64,000 bases of DNA from Euclidia mi (GCA_944739405.2 OX123183.2:90782729-90846728), one strand, 5' to 3'. Shown: positions 1-12,179, counted from the first letter of the stretch. The notes: generated by a model from the sequence alone, not told the origin. Made by a program: numbers and translations.

Positions 1-180
1 AATGTAGTAACTTACCTACAGCTGAGACCAGGATACACGTACAACGTAGGCGTAGTACGTAGTTAGGCAGGATGAGATAGAGTAGCGCTGCCGGCCTCTC
101 TGTCGGTCCCTTTATATACCAAAGCTCTCCATCAGAGTTGGTGTTGGTGCATTACCAAATATGGTAAAACTCCACGAGCG
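1..180 (-). promoter_or_regulatory. Possible TATA promoter and untranslated first exon
   Basis: Read on the minus strand, a TATATAAAG box lies at about 111-119. About 100 bases downstream is a strong splice-donor match, TAG|GTAAGT, at about 11-19. Between them there is no ATG, so this would be a 5' untranslated first exon whose gene continues beyond the left edge. The stretch is more GC-rich than its surroundings. No transcript evidence is available, and TATA boxes and donor-like strings also arise by chance in AT-rich DNA. It could also be a fragment of a mobile-element promoter. Confidence 0.3.
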
Positions 181-199
181 CGGACGATGGCCTTCTCTG

Positions 200-1985
200 A
201 TTGGCCGAACGTATGGACGGTATTATGACCCACACTCGGTAGGCACCGGACATACGTTACACTGCAAACTATAGTTTTGCGTCCTAGTACGTTGGTGATA
301 TCCACTCCTGTACAAGATTCTTGGAAATAACTCGTCTGTAAAATAACATTTTAGTTTGAATATAAAACGCAACATTACGACACTTGTTACTTAGTCGATG
401 GTCGTGTGTAAAATTGGTTGATTCCCAAAATATTTTGTGAAAAGTATAACTGCATATTTCTAAAAGTGTTTATACCAATTAAACCAATTTCTAACTAAAA
501 AGGAAAGGATAATTTAAAAGGTTATGCCGAGTGTTCCAGATTAGCACTAAACTTACTCATAAATTTTTCAACATCACATCTTTTCCTACTTCCAAAGTTA
601 AAATCTGGCCAATAAAGTTTATTACCACGAAAACCACGAAACAATCAACTTAGTTACAGTGTCGGTGCTAGGTGTACTACAAAATAGAAACCGGTGGTCG
701 ATGTAATTTTCAAGTTAACCGCAACATTGTTTCATTAAGCTTCGTTGCCACGTGAACAGTGTACATATTGTCAGTTATTCATCCATCATAAATGATAACA
801 AGCCCTGCAGTGACGGTCGGCGGCGCGCGGCGGTGGTACATAGCGCCGACGCCCCAACGGCCAATGTGCCAATCACGCAACTTAATGCTTTGTACCAAAC
901 TGTGAGTACCCACAGTCTCCAGATATTCATAATTAAATTCTAGTTAGGAAGTACGGACGCCTGTGGCACAGAGTAGCTTTTCAGAAATGGAATTTAACAA
1001 TTCACACGAAGTTCTAACTAGAGACGGAGAAACTATAACTTGGAATAATAGCATATGCATTATAGGTGGGGATTGTGAGTGTAACAGTTTGTCTACGGAC
1101 TCTATTGTTTTATGGAGCGAGTATCTCTCTATGGCTGCACTAATCTGTAGACTGGGGCTTAGGCGTACTCGCAGATTAATTGTTTTGTTGTATACAATCT
1201 AAAACTTAAACTGTACGACAACCTATTTTAAAGTTAGTTCCACCGCATGATAGTGGATCAAATTACGCCGTACAGTGTGGAAGGGTTAATGACATACAAT
1301 TTAATTTGCTCGACGCATACTTTGTTCACACTTGCCGAATACACAGAATATAAAATACATATAATTCTTAATTTGCACGTTTGTCCGTTTACGCCATTAT
1401 AACTGAGAGCAAAATTGCCTATTAAGTACTAACACAAGTTCAAAGTTAAAACATGCATTTAGTATATAAGCCGCAAATGAATACATTTTCATAATGTTTA
1501 CGTACCCCCAAAAAAGTACTAATATGAAGCCGAAATATGAAATTCAAATTCAAGTGATGCACCTCAAGTCGTTAAAAATTCGTTTGGTTAAAGCCTTTGC
1601 TACAGTTGATATATTTATTTTCATACATTGTAGCGTTAGCCAACGTACTACGAAAGCTTAGAGAAAATATACCATTTGAATATCAATAAAAATACGATGA
1701 GATGTTATTTATCACACATATTTGCGAACGACGAACTAACAAAAATATTTCTGTTTAGATTAGGTGTTATCTAACTCATACGAAACTTATGGAGAGTTGG
1801 ATAGGCACTAATAAACTTCAAACAAGAACAAAAATGAAACCTATAGTGGGCAAATAAACAGTTCCTTTGTGATAAAAGAACTATAAATCTTTCTTCTTTC
1901 TTTTGATTGAAAACAGATAATAGTTAGTAAATGGAATGTGTTCACAAAGTGCGTAGCGATAAAATTCTAACAGAGTACAAATCGG
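200..1985. other. No recognisable gene
   Basis: AT-rich DNA with only short chance open frames (79 codons at most). A small GC-rich patch lies at about 800-870. I see no domain, splice pattern or repeat I can name. Confidence 0.5.
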
Positions 1986-1990
1986 TTGGT

Positions 1991-2219
1991 CCGTGTGGTG
2001 ACGGATTAAGAATACGGAATGTCACCACCCCATATCATCCCATGGGTGTCGTAAGAGCCGACAGAGGCAGCATATTATGCAGAGAACAGCACTGTTAGAG
2101 AAGGAAAACTTGATACAAACCTTAAACCAACCCGTTTGGCTAGCGTGGTATAATAGGCCAATTCCTCCTTTCAAAGGAGAGGCCTAGTCCAGCAGTGGAC
2201 TGTTAAAGGCTGATGATGT
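1991..2219 (+). mobile_element. SINE family 1, copy A (GTGGTGACGG head, GATGATG tail)
   Basis: About 230 bases beginning CCGTGTGGTGACGG and ending in GGCTGATGATG. Near-identical copies lie at 17341-17570 (+), 25405-25641 (-) and 33745-33980 (-), which establishes the family boundaries. The 3' portion (GGCCTAGTCCAGCAGTGGAC) resembles the 3' end of the LINE at 46.6-48.1 kb, suggesting that LINE supplies the reverse transcriptase. The element has no coding capacity. I see no clear target duplication for this copy. Confidence 0.75.
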
Positions 2220-2334
2220 GTAAAAATCGAACACTCGGATAGCGGTTACCATTGACACTTAACCGCGCATAATATTTTCACCTGGCAATATTCTGTATTC
2301 TTATCACAATAACAACCATTACAATCTTCTTTCT

Positions 2335-2435
2335 CTTAGCGTTATCCCAGTTTCAATCTGGGTCCGCTTACTAGTCTAACCGGATTTGGCTGAATATTAG
2401 CTTTTCCACAGAGCGACTGCCTGTCTGACCTATAT
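2335..2435 (-). repeat. Partial retroposon tail related to 2590-2865
   Basis: The segment with TTAGCGTTATCCC..TTTTCCACAGAGCGACTGCC matches part of the repeat at 2590-2865, with similar spacing between the shared blocks. It appears to be a degraded partial copy of the same retroposon, with no open frame. Confidence 0.45.
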
Positions 2436-2589
2436 TTTCATTTAAGTTATTTTCAGTTATTTTGGCATTATGGTTATATTACAATACAAAACATGATTTA
2501 GTAATTATTCAAAATAAAAAATTATGTATGTTTATACAATTAAATGATAATGAATGAATAATAGGAAAATTACGAATATAAATGCATCA

Positions 2590-2865
2590 TCATCGCCCTA
2601 GTGTTATCCCGGTTGCATCCAAGACTTACACGCCTTAGAGCCCGATATCCGCTGACTGGTCTAACCAGATATTACAGAATATCAACTTTTCCACAGAGCG
2701 ACTGCCGTCTGACCTCCGCAACCCGAAGGGATAGCGATATCCCATGGTTTCGACTAGTGTCAGTTTATTTAGAAGGTACTGACGCCCTGTAACGACTGTC
2801 AAAGATCTTCATGACAACCGGGACCGACAGCTTAACGTGCTCTCCGAGGCACGGGACAAGCGATA
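2590..2865 (-). repeat. Retroposon fragment with GATGATGATG tail
   Basis: On the minus strand the segment ends in CGATGATGATG at 2590. It carries the blocks CTCTCCGAGGCACGG and TTTTCCACAGAGCGACTGCC that recur at 2335-2435. The simple ATG-repeat tail is typical of lepidopteran non-LTR retroposons. I cannot say whether it is a SINE or a truncated LINE end. The short frame in it is not protein-like. Confidence 0.45.
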
Positions 2866-3152
2866 ATTAACAATTCAATAATAAATAACAACCATTACAA
2901 TACTGACGTTAAGTAAGTCTTTTAAAAAGTATTATAATTTAGCTTTATTTGTTTTATACATACAACGAAATCTTTCCACTATCGACATATTTTGCATGAA
3001 CTATCAATCATAACGTTTGCCCTTTTGTACCGAATAAGTTGGGTGTGTGTAAATTATACTAAGTAGTGCCATATATATCACAGCTAAACGTTGCTAGATT
3101 TATTTATGATAAATAGCAAAAACGATGTTTAATTTTCTTGGCAGTCAAATCA

Positions 3153-3358
3153 TCTTAATATATAAAATCCTTGCGTTACTGACTGACTGACAGACAAGCT
3201 ACAGCCAAAACTACAGTGCGCAGGAAGCTGAAATTGGCATGTATGTTCCTTGGGGACCGTAGGGGTGCACTAAGAAGGGATTTCCCGAAATTCCCACGGG
3301 ATCGGCCAAAACGGGTAAATTAAAAAAAAATGCAGGCGTAGCTGCTGGCGTCCTCTAG
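3153..3358 (+). mobile_element. Short Helitron-like element, copy 1
   Basis: The element starts TCTTAATATATAAAATCC and ends CCTCTAG between a flanking A and T, as expected for Helitrons (5' TC, 3' CTRR, insertion in AT, no target duplication). About 206 bases, no coding capacity. Related copies sit at 42860-43048 and 57418-57624, all with the GTTACTGACTGACTGACAGA block. Shared termini in three locations support the boundaries. The 3' hairpin is weak, so the superfamily call is an inference. Confidence 0.55.
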
Positions 3359-3364
3359 TCAGTA

Positions 3365-4985
3365 ATATAATTAATACAATAAGGCGCATTATGCACCACA
3401 CTACATATTATTTTTAAACAACATACTCACTTCTAGGACTTTACCATTTATTGTATTAAATGCCCAATCAACTTAAGCTTTTTGCGTGCGAAAATGAATG
3501 AGTCCTTCTGAAGGCAAACACGGCATCCGTCATTGTGTGAGGCCCAATACGCTTTTGTCCAGATTTTCTCAATCTTAGTTATGCACAAGGGTCATTTTCC
3601 ATCGGATTGCAAACATAACACGTTACACAAGATACTAGCGAGATAGTACAATCTATTGCACCGTACGTACACATAATATACTTCAATTATTCGCTAACGT
3701 AAACTACTATTAGTTAACCAAACTCTCGGTACCGTTAACTTAGTCCTACAACTGATAATAATATCACGAGTATCACGAACAAGGAAATAAGCCAAACATA
3801 TGTTGGCTTTAGTAACAATAAATTATATGTGTTAATAAAACAAGCCTGTCACATCGCGCTCGGTGCAAATATCGGACATAAATATTGCACCAATATGAAT
3901 GTAAGGCTTCATACGGACAAGCTCTGATATAATAAAACAGTGCGTGTCAAGCAAGTCGGGCAAGTACCTACGTAAAATATTACTCTCCTTATGTGATGAC
4001 AGAAAGATCTACTTAGCCTACTAAAGTTACCTTAATAAACAAAAACTTAATGCTGAAACTGAATTTGGGCTTCATGCGGCCATATTAACCTAAAATTATG
4101 TTTTATGTCGCCATATAGACAAGATGAGTAGAGTGTCATACTCGCAACTCTGTAGCAGATACATTTACGACAACGTTATGAAAGTAACAAAGAAATCGTT
4201 TTAACGAGTCACAACTAGGGTCTGGCGCGCCCACGTATCCCTAAATAGCTTATAAAATGATAATACACGAAATCTGCAGCACTCACTTTGAGCACCAGCT
4301 GACACGTTACTTTTTATGAGTGTCGCCTCCACACGACACACGAGGGACCCGGTGGCTTTTGAAACGACTGGTAGTCAAAGAGAAATGGAGATTTCGCAGT
4401 TATAAATGTGGAAGCAGTAGGTAGAGGCTGTATTTCTTCGCGGATTACTTTCTCGAAAGCACACTTGTAACGCGCTTGCCGGAATTTTTATTACCCGCGG
4501 TTCCCAGAGGTACAGTTTCACGACAGAGATACATTCGAATCATTATGTTTTGCACCGACTGTACACTGTGCGCGCTACGTCAGAATATGACTTTAAATAA
4601 AGCAGCAGCCACTTTACATACGACCGGTGAGAACCACAGTGAGAACACACATCATACCGCATGAAAGATTTATATCTAGCCATTGAGTCTGCTGTTTAAT
4701 ATCTATACGTTATTACCTATATATCAGCCATATTTGATTATTCTCTTAGATTGTGATTGATATTGTGGAATCTATAATTGATTCAGAGATGGAGGAGAAT
4801 GATATAAATCAATTAACCCAAAGCTTATCAATTAACTGCATATCACATAGTTGATGACACACAAATTGCTTCATGAATTCGTTATCAAATGCAAATAGTA
4901 TTATTTATCATTCTAAAAACCTACATACAAGTCAATCTTATGACAAAGTAAGGAAACAGTTTTCTTATAAGTTCAACATAGGAAA
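3365..4985. other. No recognisable gene
   Basis: AT-rich with some GC-richer patches (about 4220-4360). A TATAAAT string at about 4402 is not backed by other promoter features. No open frame of convincing composition. Confidence 0.45.
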
Positions 4986-5022
4986 TGGATTTCAGTCTCG
5001 CTCACGCGTCCTTGCGTGACGT

Positions 5023-6702
5023 GTGTTCTCGGTTGCGACGCGTACGCATACGAAAATGGCAGTTATATTAAAATGTAATAATTGTAATGTTGTTATCGAT
5101 GAATTATTGGCTTATGTGCAAAACAAGATTTCAATCATAGACGAAGAAAGTTTAGTGAGAATATGTGTAGCAGCTTTCCGAAGTGACGAAATTGAAAAAT
5201 CGAAAGCGTTACTGTTTGAATCGTTAACGCTGGACAAACGTAAGCCTGTTCGTAAGGGACAAGGCAAGGAAAATCGTGCCCTTAACGATATAATTGGTGC
5301 TTTCAAAGTTGCTGACCCCGATCTGATGCCCGTATTTGTGGCCAAAAACTTGGAGAAGCTACCACCAATTACGTTCGACCACCTGGATGTGTCTGATCTC
5401 CTGAAAAAGCTTACTCTGTTACAAGCGGACATAAAAGAGGTGAAAAGCACGTATGTAACACTCGACCAGCTAGAGGATGTCAAAAGGAATCTTCTAGATG
5501 TGGAGAGTGTGACGTCACGTCGCGCCCCAGCGCCGCGAGCCTCGCTACGAGTGACGCACAGCAGTGGGCCGCTCCCTCGCCCCCTCCTCCTCGCCGGCCT
5601 TATAAATACCGGGGACACACGAGGCCTCGCCCCTTTTGCTCCGGCCAACACCACCAAGCTGAGTACATCATCCGAAGACCTGTGAAGTGCCAACGTCCAC
5701 GCCCTGGATAATTGTCTCATCCGCTAATTTTAAGTGTCAGCTCTTTTTGTATCGAATCGAATAACTAGAATTATAACGCGAGTTTAAACTTTTCTGGTGA
5801 TATTTTTTTATTTATTTCCCGTAAGTCAACCTAATTATCTCTCTTTAATTGCTCGGCGAGTGATCGATCCCGGCTACCACGTGGAAATCAATCACTCGTG
5901 CGACAAGAGTAGGATAAAACCGGCTGCCCCGAGTGCAATTTTATGTAACAAAGTGCAAGTAGACGCAGATCATAATATTCTCAACTCTGAAAGTGTGCAT
6001 AATGAAAGGTGTTGTGATGAATCTGTGACGAAGAACAATGGTCATAAATCTCGCTTATCGTCTCCGAAGAAGTTAGAAAATGTTTCAAACATTAAAGAGA
6101 ATATCCGTGCGGATAAACAGAGTGTAGGTAGCTGCACAATATTGCAAAGCGGAGTGACAACAAACGAGAAAACAGGTTCGTTATCGCAGGCTAATAGCGA
6201 ACAGATAACTACGGCGAGTGCACAGCTGGTTGATGATGTAACGGCAGAATGTAAACAAACGGCGGCGTCAGTGCTAAAAACTGGTTTGACCCTAGACAGT
6301 ACACTCGATAGTTCGTGGTCGCTAGTAGCTCGTCGCAAGCGGGTTACTAAAAATCGCTTAAAGGGTAAAATAGGAATATCGAACGAGGCCACGGGAAATT
6401 TTAGAGCAGCAGATAAAAAGATACCTATTTTTATATCGAACGTACACATAGATACTAGTGACAAAGACATATGTGACTATATATTGACTAGGACGCAGCT
6501 GGCTGTAAGTCTTGAACAGATTGCTATGAAAAATAAGGAGTCGTATAAAGCCTTTAAATTCTTTGTGTCTGAGTCCAAAGCACATATATTTTTGGATGAC
6601 AATCTGTGGCCGGCAGGTATCATATTTCGACGATTCGTTCATTTTAAGGACAAGTCTACGGCCGGGTATAAACGCCCGAACGGTCACTTAAATAATAACT
6701 AA
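5023..6702 (+). pseudogene. LINE ORF1, interrupted
   Basis: The first part (from ATG 5056, MAVILKCNNC, to about 5509) has an N-terminal CxxC pair, an acidic helical region and a likely coiled coil near LLQADIKEVK. The second part (about 5860-6702) ends in an RNA-binding-like C-terminus, including SWSLVARRKR and KIPIFISNVH. Both parts are in the same frame, but four stop codons (first at 5683) lie between them within an LTR-like insert. ORF1 products of LINEs normally bind the element RNA. The ORF1 stop TAA overlaps the ORF2 ATG by one base. The N-terminal type is common in insect LINEs from memory; that was not checked. Confidence 0.65.
5510..5857. mobile_element. LTR-like insertion inside LINE ORF1 (possible solo LTR)
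   Basis: About 348 bases that break ORF1. The left half is GC-rich with a TGACGTCA palindrome and a TATAAATA box at about 5601-5608; the right half is AT-rich. Flanks share GAGTG (5505-5509 and 5858-5862), a possible 5-bp target duplication. The promoter-like composition and TG start fit a solo LTR. However, the right end is GC, not CA, and the net insertion length does not exactly preserve the frame that continues after it. It may instead be a noncanonical part of this LINE family. Confidence 0.4.
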
Positions 6703-9471
6703 TGGATAAAACATGTAAATTAATTAGTTTTAATTGTAAAAATGTGAAGCGGTCCATTGAAAGTATACGACAACTATGTGTCGACTTTGATATCATTGCG
6801 CTCCAGGAGACATGGCTTTTACCTGAAGATCTTTCGTATTTACACAGCATAAGCAGTGACTTCGAGTGTACCGGCACGTCGGCAGTAGATACTACCGCCG
6901 GCATGTTACGCGGCCGTCCGTACGGAGGGCTGGCATTGTTATGGAGAAAGAGTGCGTTCGATAATGTGTCGGTTATCAAGTGCAATAATCCGCAAGTGTG
7001 CGCGATTAAGCTAGTGTGTGAACGAAGGTCTGTGTTAGTGATTAACGTGTAAATGCCTACGAACTCGGCTGCAAATCTCGCGGAGTTTACAGACTGCCTA
7101 AGCTTGGTGAGTGCAATTGTAGATAGTTCAAGTATTGAAAACTGTTATATACTGGGAGACTTTAACGCAGACCCAAAAGAACGATTTTTTCACGAACTTA
7201 TAGACTTTTGTAGGGAACTCGAATGGAGTTGTGTTGATACTGAGTTGTTAGGGATAAATTCAGACACGTTTACTTTTGTGAGCGATTCGCACGGCTCGAG
7301 GAAGTGGCTTGACCACTGTGTAGTTACTAAAGCGGCCCGTGCCTCAGTAGTTAAAGCGTATGTGCGGTATGATACACTGTGGTCAGACCATTACCCTCTA
7401 GTGCTTGAGTGTGTTTTTGACACCTTATGTTCGAAACATTACAGCGCCGGTAAATCAGATAATTTAATTGTATGGGCGGATAAAATTCATGAGCAAACGC
7501 AATGTTATAGTGCGGCTTGTCATGAAAGGTTAAGATGCATAGACTTACCGGAACAATTAATACGCTGTTGCGACTTTGTTTGCAATGATAACCGTCATCA
7601 AAGTATCATTGATAGACTGTACAGTGATATTGTGAGTGCTCTGAGTGAGTCCGCCGTAATAAGTCGGACACGTAGTAATCGTAGAAGAAAGAATGTAGTA
7701 GTAGGTTGGAACAAATATGTCGATAATGCATATCGGACCGCCAGACAGAAATTCACTCAGTGGGTATATTTTGGCAAGCCTACATTGGGTGTCTTATACG
7801 AAGAGATGTGTGAAGCCAGAAAGATTTTTAAGTCGCGATTAAACTGGTGTCAAGATCATGCGGACCAAATAAAAATGGACATTCTGGCTTCACATCATTC
7901 GAACTCAGACTTTCGTTCATTCTGGAAGCATACCAATAGATTGAGTAGTAAGCCTGGCCTACCGGTATCTATCAGCGGTGTAAGTGATCCCTTGCGTATT
8001 GCCGACCTCTTTATGGACCATTTTATGGTGACATCCCCACTGGGTCCGTCACAGTCGATGCCTACTGCTTTGGACCAAAGTGAGCCAGGAATCAGATTCA
8101 CAGCCAAAGAAGTGAATCGTATTGTTAGTAGTATGTCTAGAGGTAAATCCCCTGGTCATGATGGTCTCAGCATTGAGCATCTCAAGTTTGCGGGCCCCCA
8201 TTTACCAAGAGTGTTGGCAATGCTGTTCAACCTTTGTATAAGCCATGGCTACTTACCTAGTCAAATGACTAAAACGATTGTACAACCTATTGTTAAAAAT
8301 AAAACTGGTGACATTGCGGACTTAACCAATTATTGGCCTATTTCTCTGGCCACTGTGATCGCGAAGGTACTTGACAGTCTACTTAACGCACAACTGAATA
8401 AATACATTAAGTTACATGATAACCAGTTCGGATTCCGACCTGGTTTGTCCACTAATAGCGCCATCTTGTGTCTTAAGTGGGCTGTTAAGTACTATTCGTA
8501 TCGGAATACACCTACTTACGCTTGCTTCCTCGATTTATCCAGGGCTTTTGATCTGGTTTCCTACGATATTCTCTGGACCAAGTTGGAAAGAACCGGTGTT
8601 CCTGTTATACTAATAAATATATTGAAATATTGGTATGGGAACCAGATTAATCATGTGCGTTGGGGAGGCGAGCTTTCGAGACCATTTACGCTCAAGTGTG
8701 GTGTGAGACAGGGAGGGTTAAGCTCTCCAACGTGGCTGCGTTATGCTCCAACCTATATGTTAAAGAACTGATTGAGACACTCAGCAGGGAGCGCGTTGGC
8801 TGTTACATAGACAGCATCTGTGTGAATAACATTTCTTACGCTGATGATATGGCACTCCTCAGTGCCTCAATCTGTGGTTTGAGGCGATTGGTATCAATCT
8901 GTGAAGACTATGCTAGACGTCACGGATTGATATATAATGTCAAAAAGAGCGAAGTCATGGTCTTTGAGGCCGGGGGTCGATGTCAGAAGTTGTACCACCA
9001 GTTACACTGAATGGATCACCACTAGACCGAGTCTGTACTTTCAAATATCTGGGACATATTCTGACTGCCGACCTCAAGGACAATGCTGACATTGAAAGGG
9101 AACGGAGAGCGCTGTCGGTTAGAGCTAATATGATAGCTCGCCGGTTTGCACGTTGCTCCAGAGATGTTAAAATAACTCTATTTCGAGCATACTGTACATC
9201 GTTTTACACGTGTAACGTGTGGGCAAATTACACTCAGAAATCGTACAGCGCTCTTCGAGTCCAATTTAATAACGCGTTCCGGGTGTTGATGGGACTGCCC
9301 CGTTTCTGTAGCAAATCACGGATGTTTGCTGAAGCCCGAGTGGATTGCTTTTTTACCACAATGCGCAAAAGATTCGCCTCTCTGGTGCGCTGCGTGCGGG
9401 CCAGTCCCAATAACATACTTAGCGGTATTGCTAGCAGACTGGACTGTGAATATATTAATCATTGTGCTTAG
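6702..9471 (+). pseudogene. LINE ORF2: endonuclease-reverse transcriptase
   Basis: Starts at ATG 6702. Endonuclease motifs are visible in order: SFNCKN, LQETWL, LGDFNAD and SDHYPLV. A TAA at 7050-7052 interrupts the endonuclease in frame. The reverse transcriptase follows, with GKSPGHDGLS, YWPISLATV (usually NYRPISL), ACFLDLSRAFD, GVRQGGLSSP and the catalytic YADDMALL. The frame shifts twice, before about 8770 and again near 8980-9010, after the polymerase core. The C-terminal domain ends at 9471. The product would have copied the element RNA at a nicked target; this copy cannot make it. Confidence 0.85.
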
Positions 9472-9599
9472 CTGTCTACGTCTGTTATAAGTGTAAGTGT
9501 GTAAACTACTAACATAGATAATAAGTTAAAATTGTTACTAACAAAAATGAGTCAATGTTACTTGAATAAAAAGATTTTATTATTATTATTATTTCAAAT

Positions 9600-12025
9600 C
9601 AACCATTCTGCGCCAAAGGTTTATTTAAAAGTCGTTAATTTTTTATTTGCCTCGCAGAATATTACTATATTTCACTAATACCACTTAGCTTCTTTTATGA
9701 TGACGTTTTGCGCAAGCAGACGTCGTATAAATGACCACAGAGGTGCTTCAATCAGGCACATTTATGACTCTGATGCGGAGCCGTAGAATCGAAGGTGCCA
9801 TAAATTTGAGCTCTTGTTAAATCTCACATAAAACTTGTTGTGCGGCACTTACCTCAAACATAACGGTTACAAGACCGCGTGTGCCGGGAGTGGCCGGGAC
9901 GCCGTCGCACCATATTCTAATAAGTGAAATCGCCTGAAGCTTCATAACACCTAAATCTTATCACACGAAATTTCATAACAATTAGGTGCACCTCCCTTGT
10001 TACGTTGTTATTTCCAACGCCTGGCCCGCTTTTATTAAGGCTTGATGAAAACTTTACATCATCATATTTTCTGAATCGTTCACCTAAATTAAAGGTAATG
10101 TATATCCCAATGTACACAGGCGGTGCCCGTTCGAGCTTTATTAAACAAATAAAGTAATGAATTGGTGAGTTTTCATAAACAAGCGTGCAGAAATTTGAAA
10201 CTTTATTATTTACGAACAGTAAAAGACACAATGCTAAAATAAATGAAGGGTTCCCGTAATGGCTCGGTGAGGTTTCTCGGCTTATTTACTGTGGCTAGAC
10301 TTTTGAAACTTGCTATGTTTATCGAGTTAACAAACATTATATTATTGCTGTGTTTCGCTTGAATAGCTTGTAGCTTGCAAGTTTTTCGACGGCAATAACA
10401 TGGAAATGATAACGTGAAATAGATGGATCGAGTAAATCTAAGTTTCAATTAAACAGAAGAGAAATAGAGGAAGGTCGGCCGTACTTCAGCACATAACGAA
10501 TATGGGGCGCGCGTGCGATAGTCGACAGCGACTAGTAGTGGCGTTAAGTTGCAGCTGTGAACGGCTCTGAGCTCAATAGTCTGTGATAGTGCCCGCGATA
10601 AGCGCAATGAAAGTTTGGCTGTGTACCAAAAATATTAACACAAATTTTAGTATAATCCTTGTATTCAGAGTAGCGTGAAATTAAAAATATAAATATTGTG
10701 AGACAGCACAGCTACGAGCGTCCGTGTGTGCGCGCGGTCAAGCCGGCTCGTCGAGACGCACTTGACTGTCGCCTTCAATTTAATTAGTCACGTCTTACAT
10801 ATTAATAATAACTCGCTCCCGCCGCTCATTACCATCTTATTCTAAGGAGCAGTTAACTATACAGTTCCTGTACAGTTAACTATATTATAAATAATACGTT
10901 CACTGACGTGGGTGTATCGACCTTTTGGGTTTAATTAGAGGCGTGGGGGCGGAAAACATCGCTTTACGGTATCAACATCGTTAATCAACCGCTGGTATCC
11001 AGGAATTTTGCGCGATAGCCCACATTTGGTTTGATTACCTCAGCTAAATTACCTCATTAAAATCTAAATCTAAAGGTGTATGTAAGATGGGGTGTTATGG
11101 GAAGACGCGGCAGAAAGTGGATGCTACGGAAACTTATCTATAAGCAGTAAAGTCTAAAAGTAGGTAAATTCAGTTTTGTGTGAATGAGCATTTACAGAAA
11201 ATACACACTACATGGCGCCCGATTGTGGACTTTTGTAATAATTGGAATGCAATTTTCCCTTAATTAGTATTGTTAATGTATCTCTTCTCTCTCTTAGCCT
11301 TTTCGATTCAACATGTTGCACTCAACCGTAATCCGATTCCAAATTCACAATTGTTCTTTATAATCTTAATTGTAATATAAATAAATAAACATAAGTCATA
11401 AGACTTATGTGTAGAATATTTTTCTCTCAAAAGACATAACTTGGAGTCTGTGCGCTGAACATTGACAGAAGAGCTTAAACAAGTAGGTACTTAAGTAACC
11501 TAAATGCTTTTGTGCGATATGTGTTTAAAAATTTGTTCCAAGGTGAACCGTTACACAATATACCATACGACACATACATGAGAATAGCATACAAGAAAGG
11601 AAAAGTAATAAGAGACGTGACGCAAAACTTGGTATTTCATTGTGGAAGCGCCTAAATCCATGGTACAATATTTTATTTGTAAGGTAGGGAATGCAAATAA
11701 AAATAATATGACTCTTTTTAAGAAAGGTTACCTACATGACGAACTTATCTAAAGGCGTCATTCCTAATTGAATTTGTGAACTTATAACTTATAAATTCTG
11801 TCTAATGGAAGCAATCTCAGTGACTATTTACTCTTAAAACCCTAAAACTCCGAAAACAAATTTTAGTGTAAAAAACTGTTCTGTACTTTTTGTATTTTTA
11901 TAGTCTCACGCCTGTATCCCCGAAGGGGTAGGCATACCTATATAATATTATATTTAACTATGTACACATATTCGCAATAAGATCACAAAATCAGTTGTTT
12001 TGTAAATATTTATGCACTCATGATA
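9600..12025. other. No recognisable gene; CpG-containing patch at 10455-10850
   Basis: Mostly AT-rich. The patch at 10455-10850 is richer in GC and CpG (for example GGGGCGCGCGTGCG and TGTGCGCGCGGTC) and could hold a host 5' exon or regulatory region, but there is no convincing open frame. Direct copies of CAGTTAACTATA lie around 10852-10885. A 9-bp-arm inverted repeat (ACATAAGTC/GACTTATGT) lies at about 11391-11412. Confidence 0.4.
11903..11945 (-). repeat. SINE family 2 tail fragment
   Basis: On the minus strand it reads CCTACCCCTTCGGGGATACA followed by GGCGTGAGA, the same 3' end as the SINEs at 15865-16110 and 54785-55065. Only the tail is recognisable. Confidence 0.5.
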
Positions 12026-12028
12026 CAT

Positions 12029-12175
12029 GTTGAATCATCATCGGCCCTTTATATAAACCGTCCCACAGCTGGGCACGGGCCTCTTCTCACTATGAGAAGG
12101 GTAAGGCCATAGTCCACCACACTGGCCAAGTGCGGGTTGGCAGACTTCACATGTCTTTCGAAAACATTATGCTGA
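12029..12175 (-). repeat. Retroposon 3' fragment, GATGATTC tail
   Basis: A segment with CCCACAGCTGGGCACGGGCC, CATAGTCCACCACACTGGCC and TCACATGTCTTTCGAAAACA. These blocks are familiar from dispersed lepidopteran retroposons (recalled, not searched). It ends on the minus strand in a GATGATTC tail. No intact coding sequence. Confidence 0.45.
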
Positions 12176-12179
12176 ACAG

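Larger units (their letters stand above)
4993..9595 (+). mobile_element. Near full-length LINE (APE-type non-LTR retrotransposon), decayed
   Basis: A two-ORF LINE: ORF1 with an N-terminal region at 5023-5509 and a C-terminal region at about 5860-6702, then ORF2 with apurinic-type endonuclease and reverse transcriptase at 6702-9471, and a 3' tail ending in a short (ATT)n run at about 9577-9592. Only a hexamer (ATTTCA) is shared by the two flanks, so the target duplication and exact 5' end are uncertain. ORF2 carries one nonsense codon and two frameshifts, and ORF1 is split by an insert, so the copy is dead. The clade (Jockey/CR1/I-like group) is not settled from reading alone. Confidence 0.8.

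Noticed and set aside
5112..5720. 202-codon minus-strand frame opposite LINE ORF1
   Set aside because: It is the shadow of ORF1, which has recognisable LINE ORF1 features and position.
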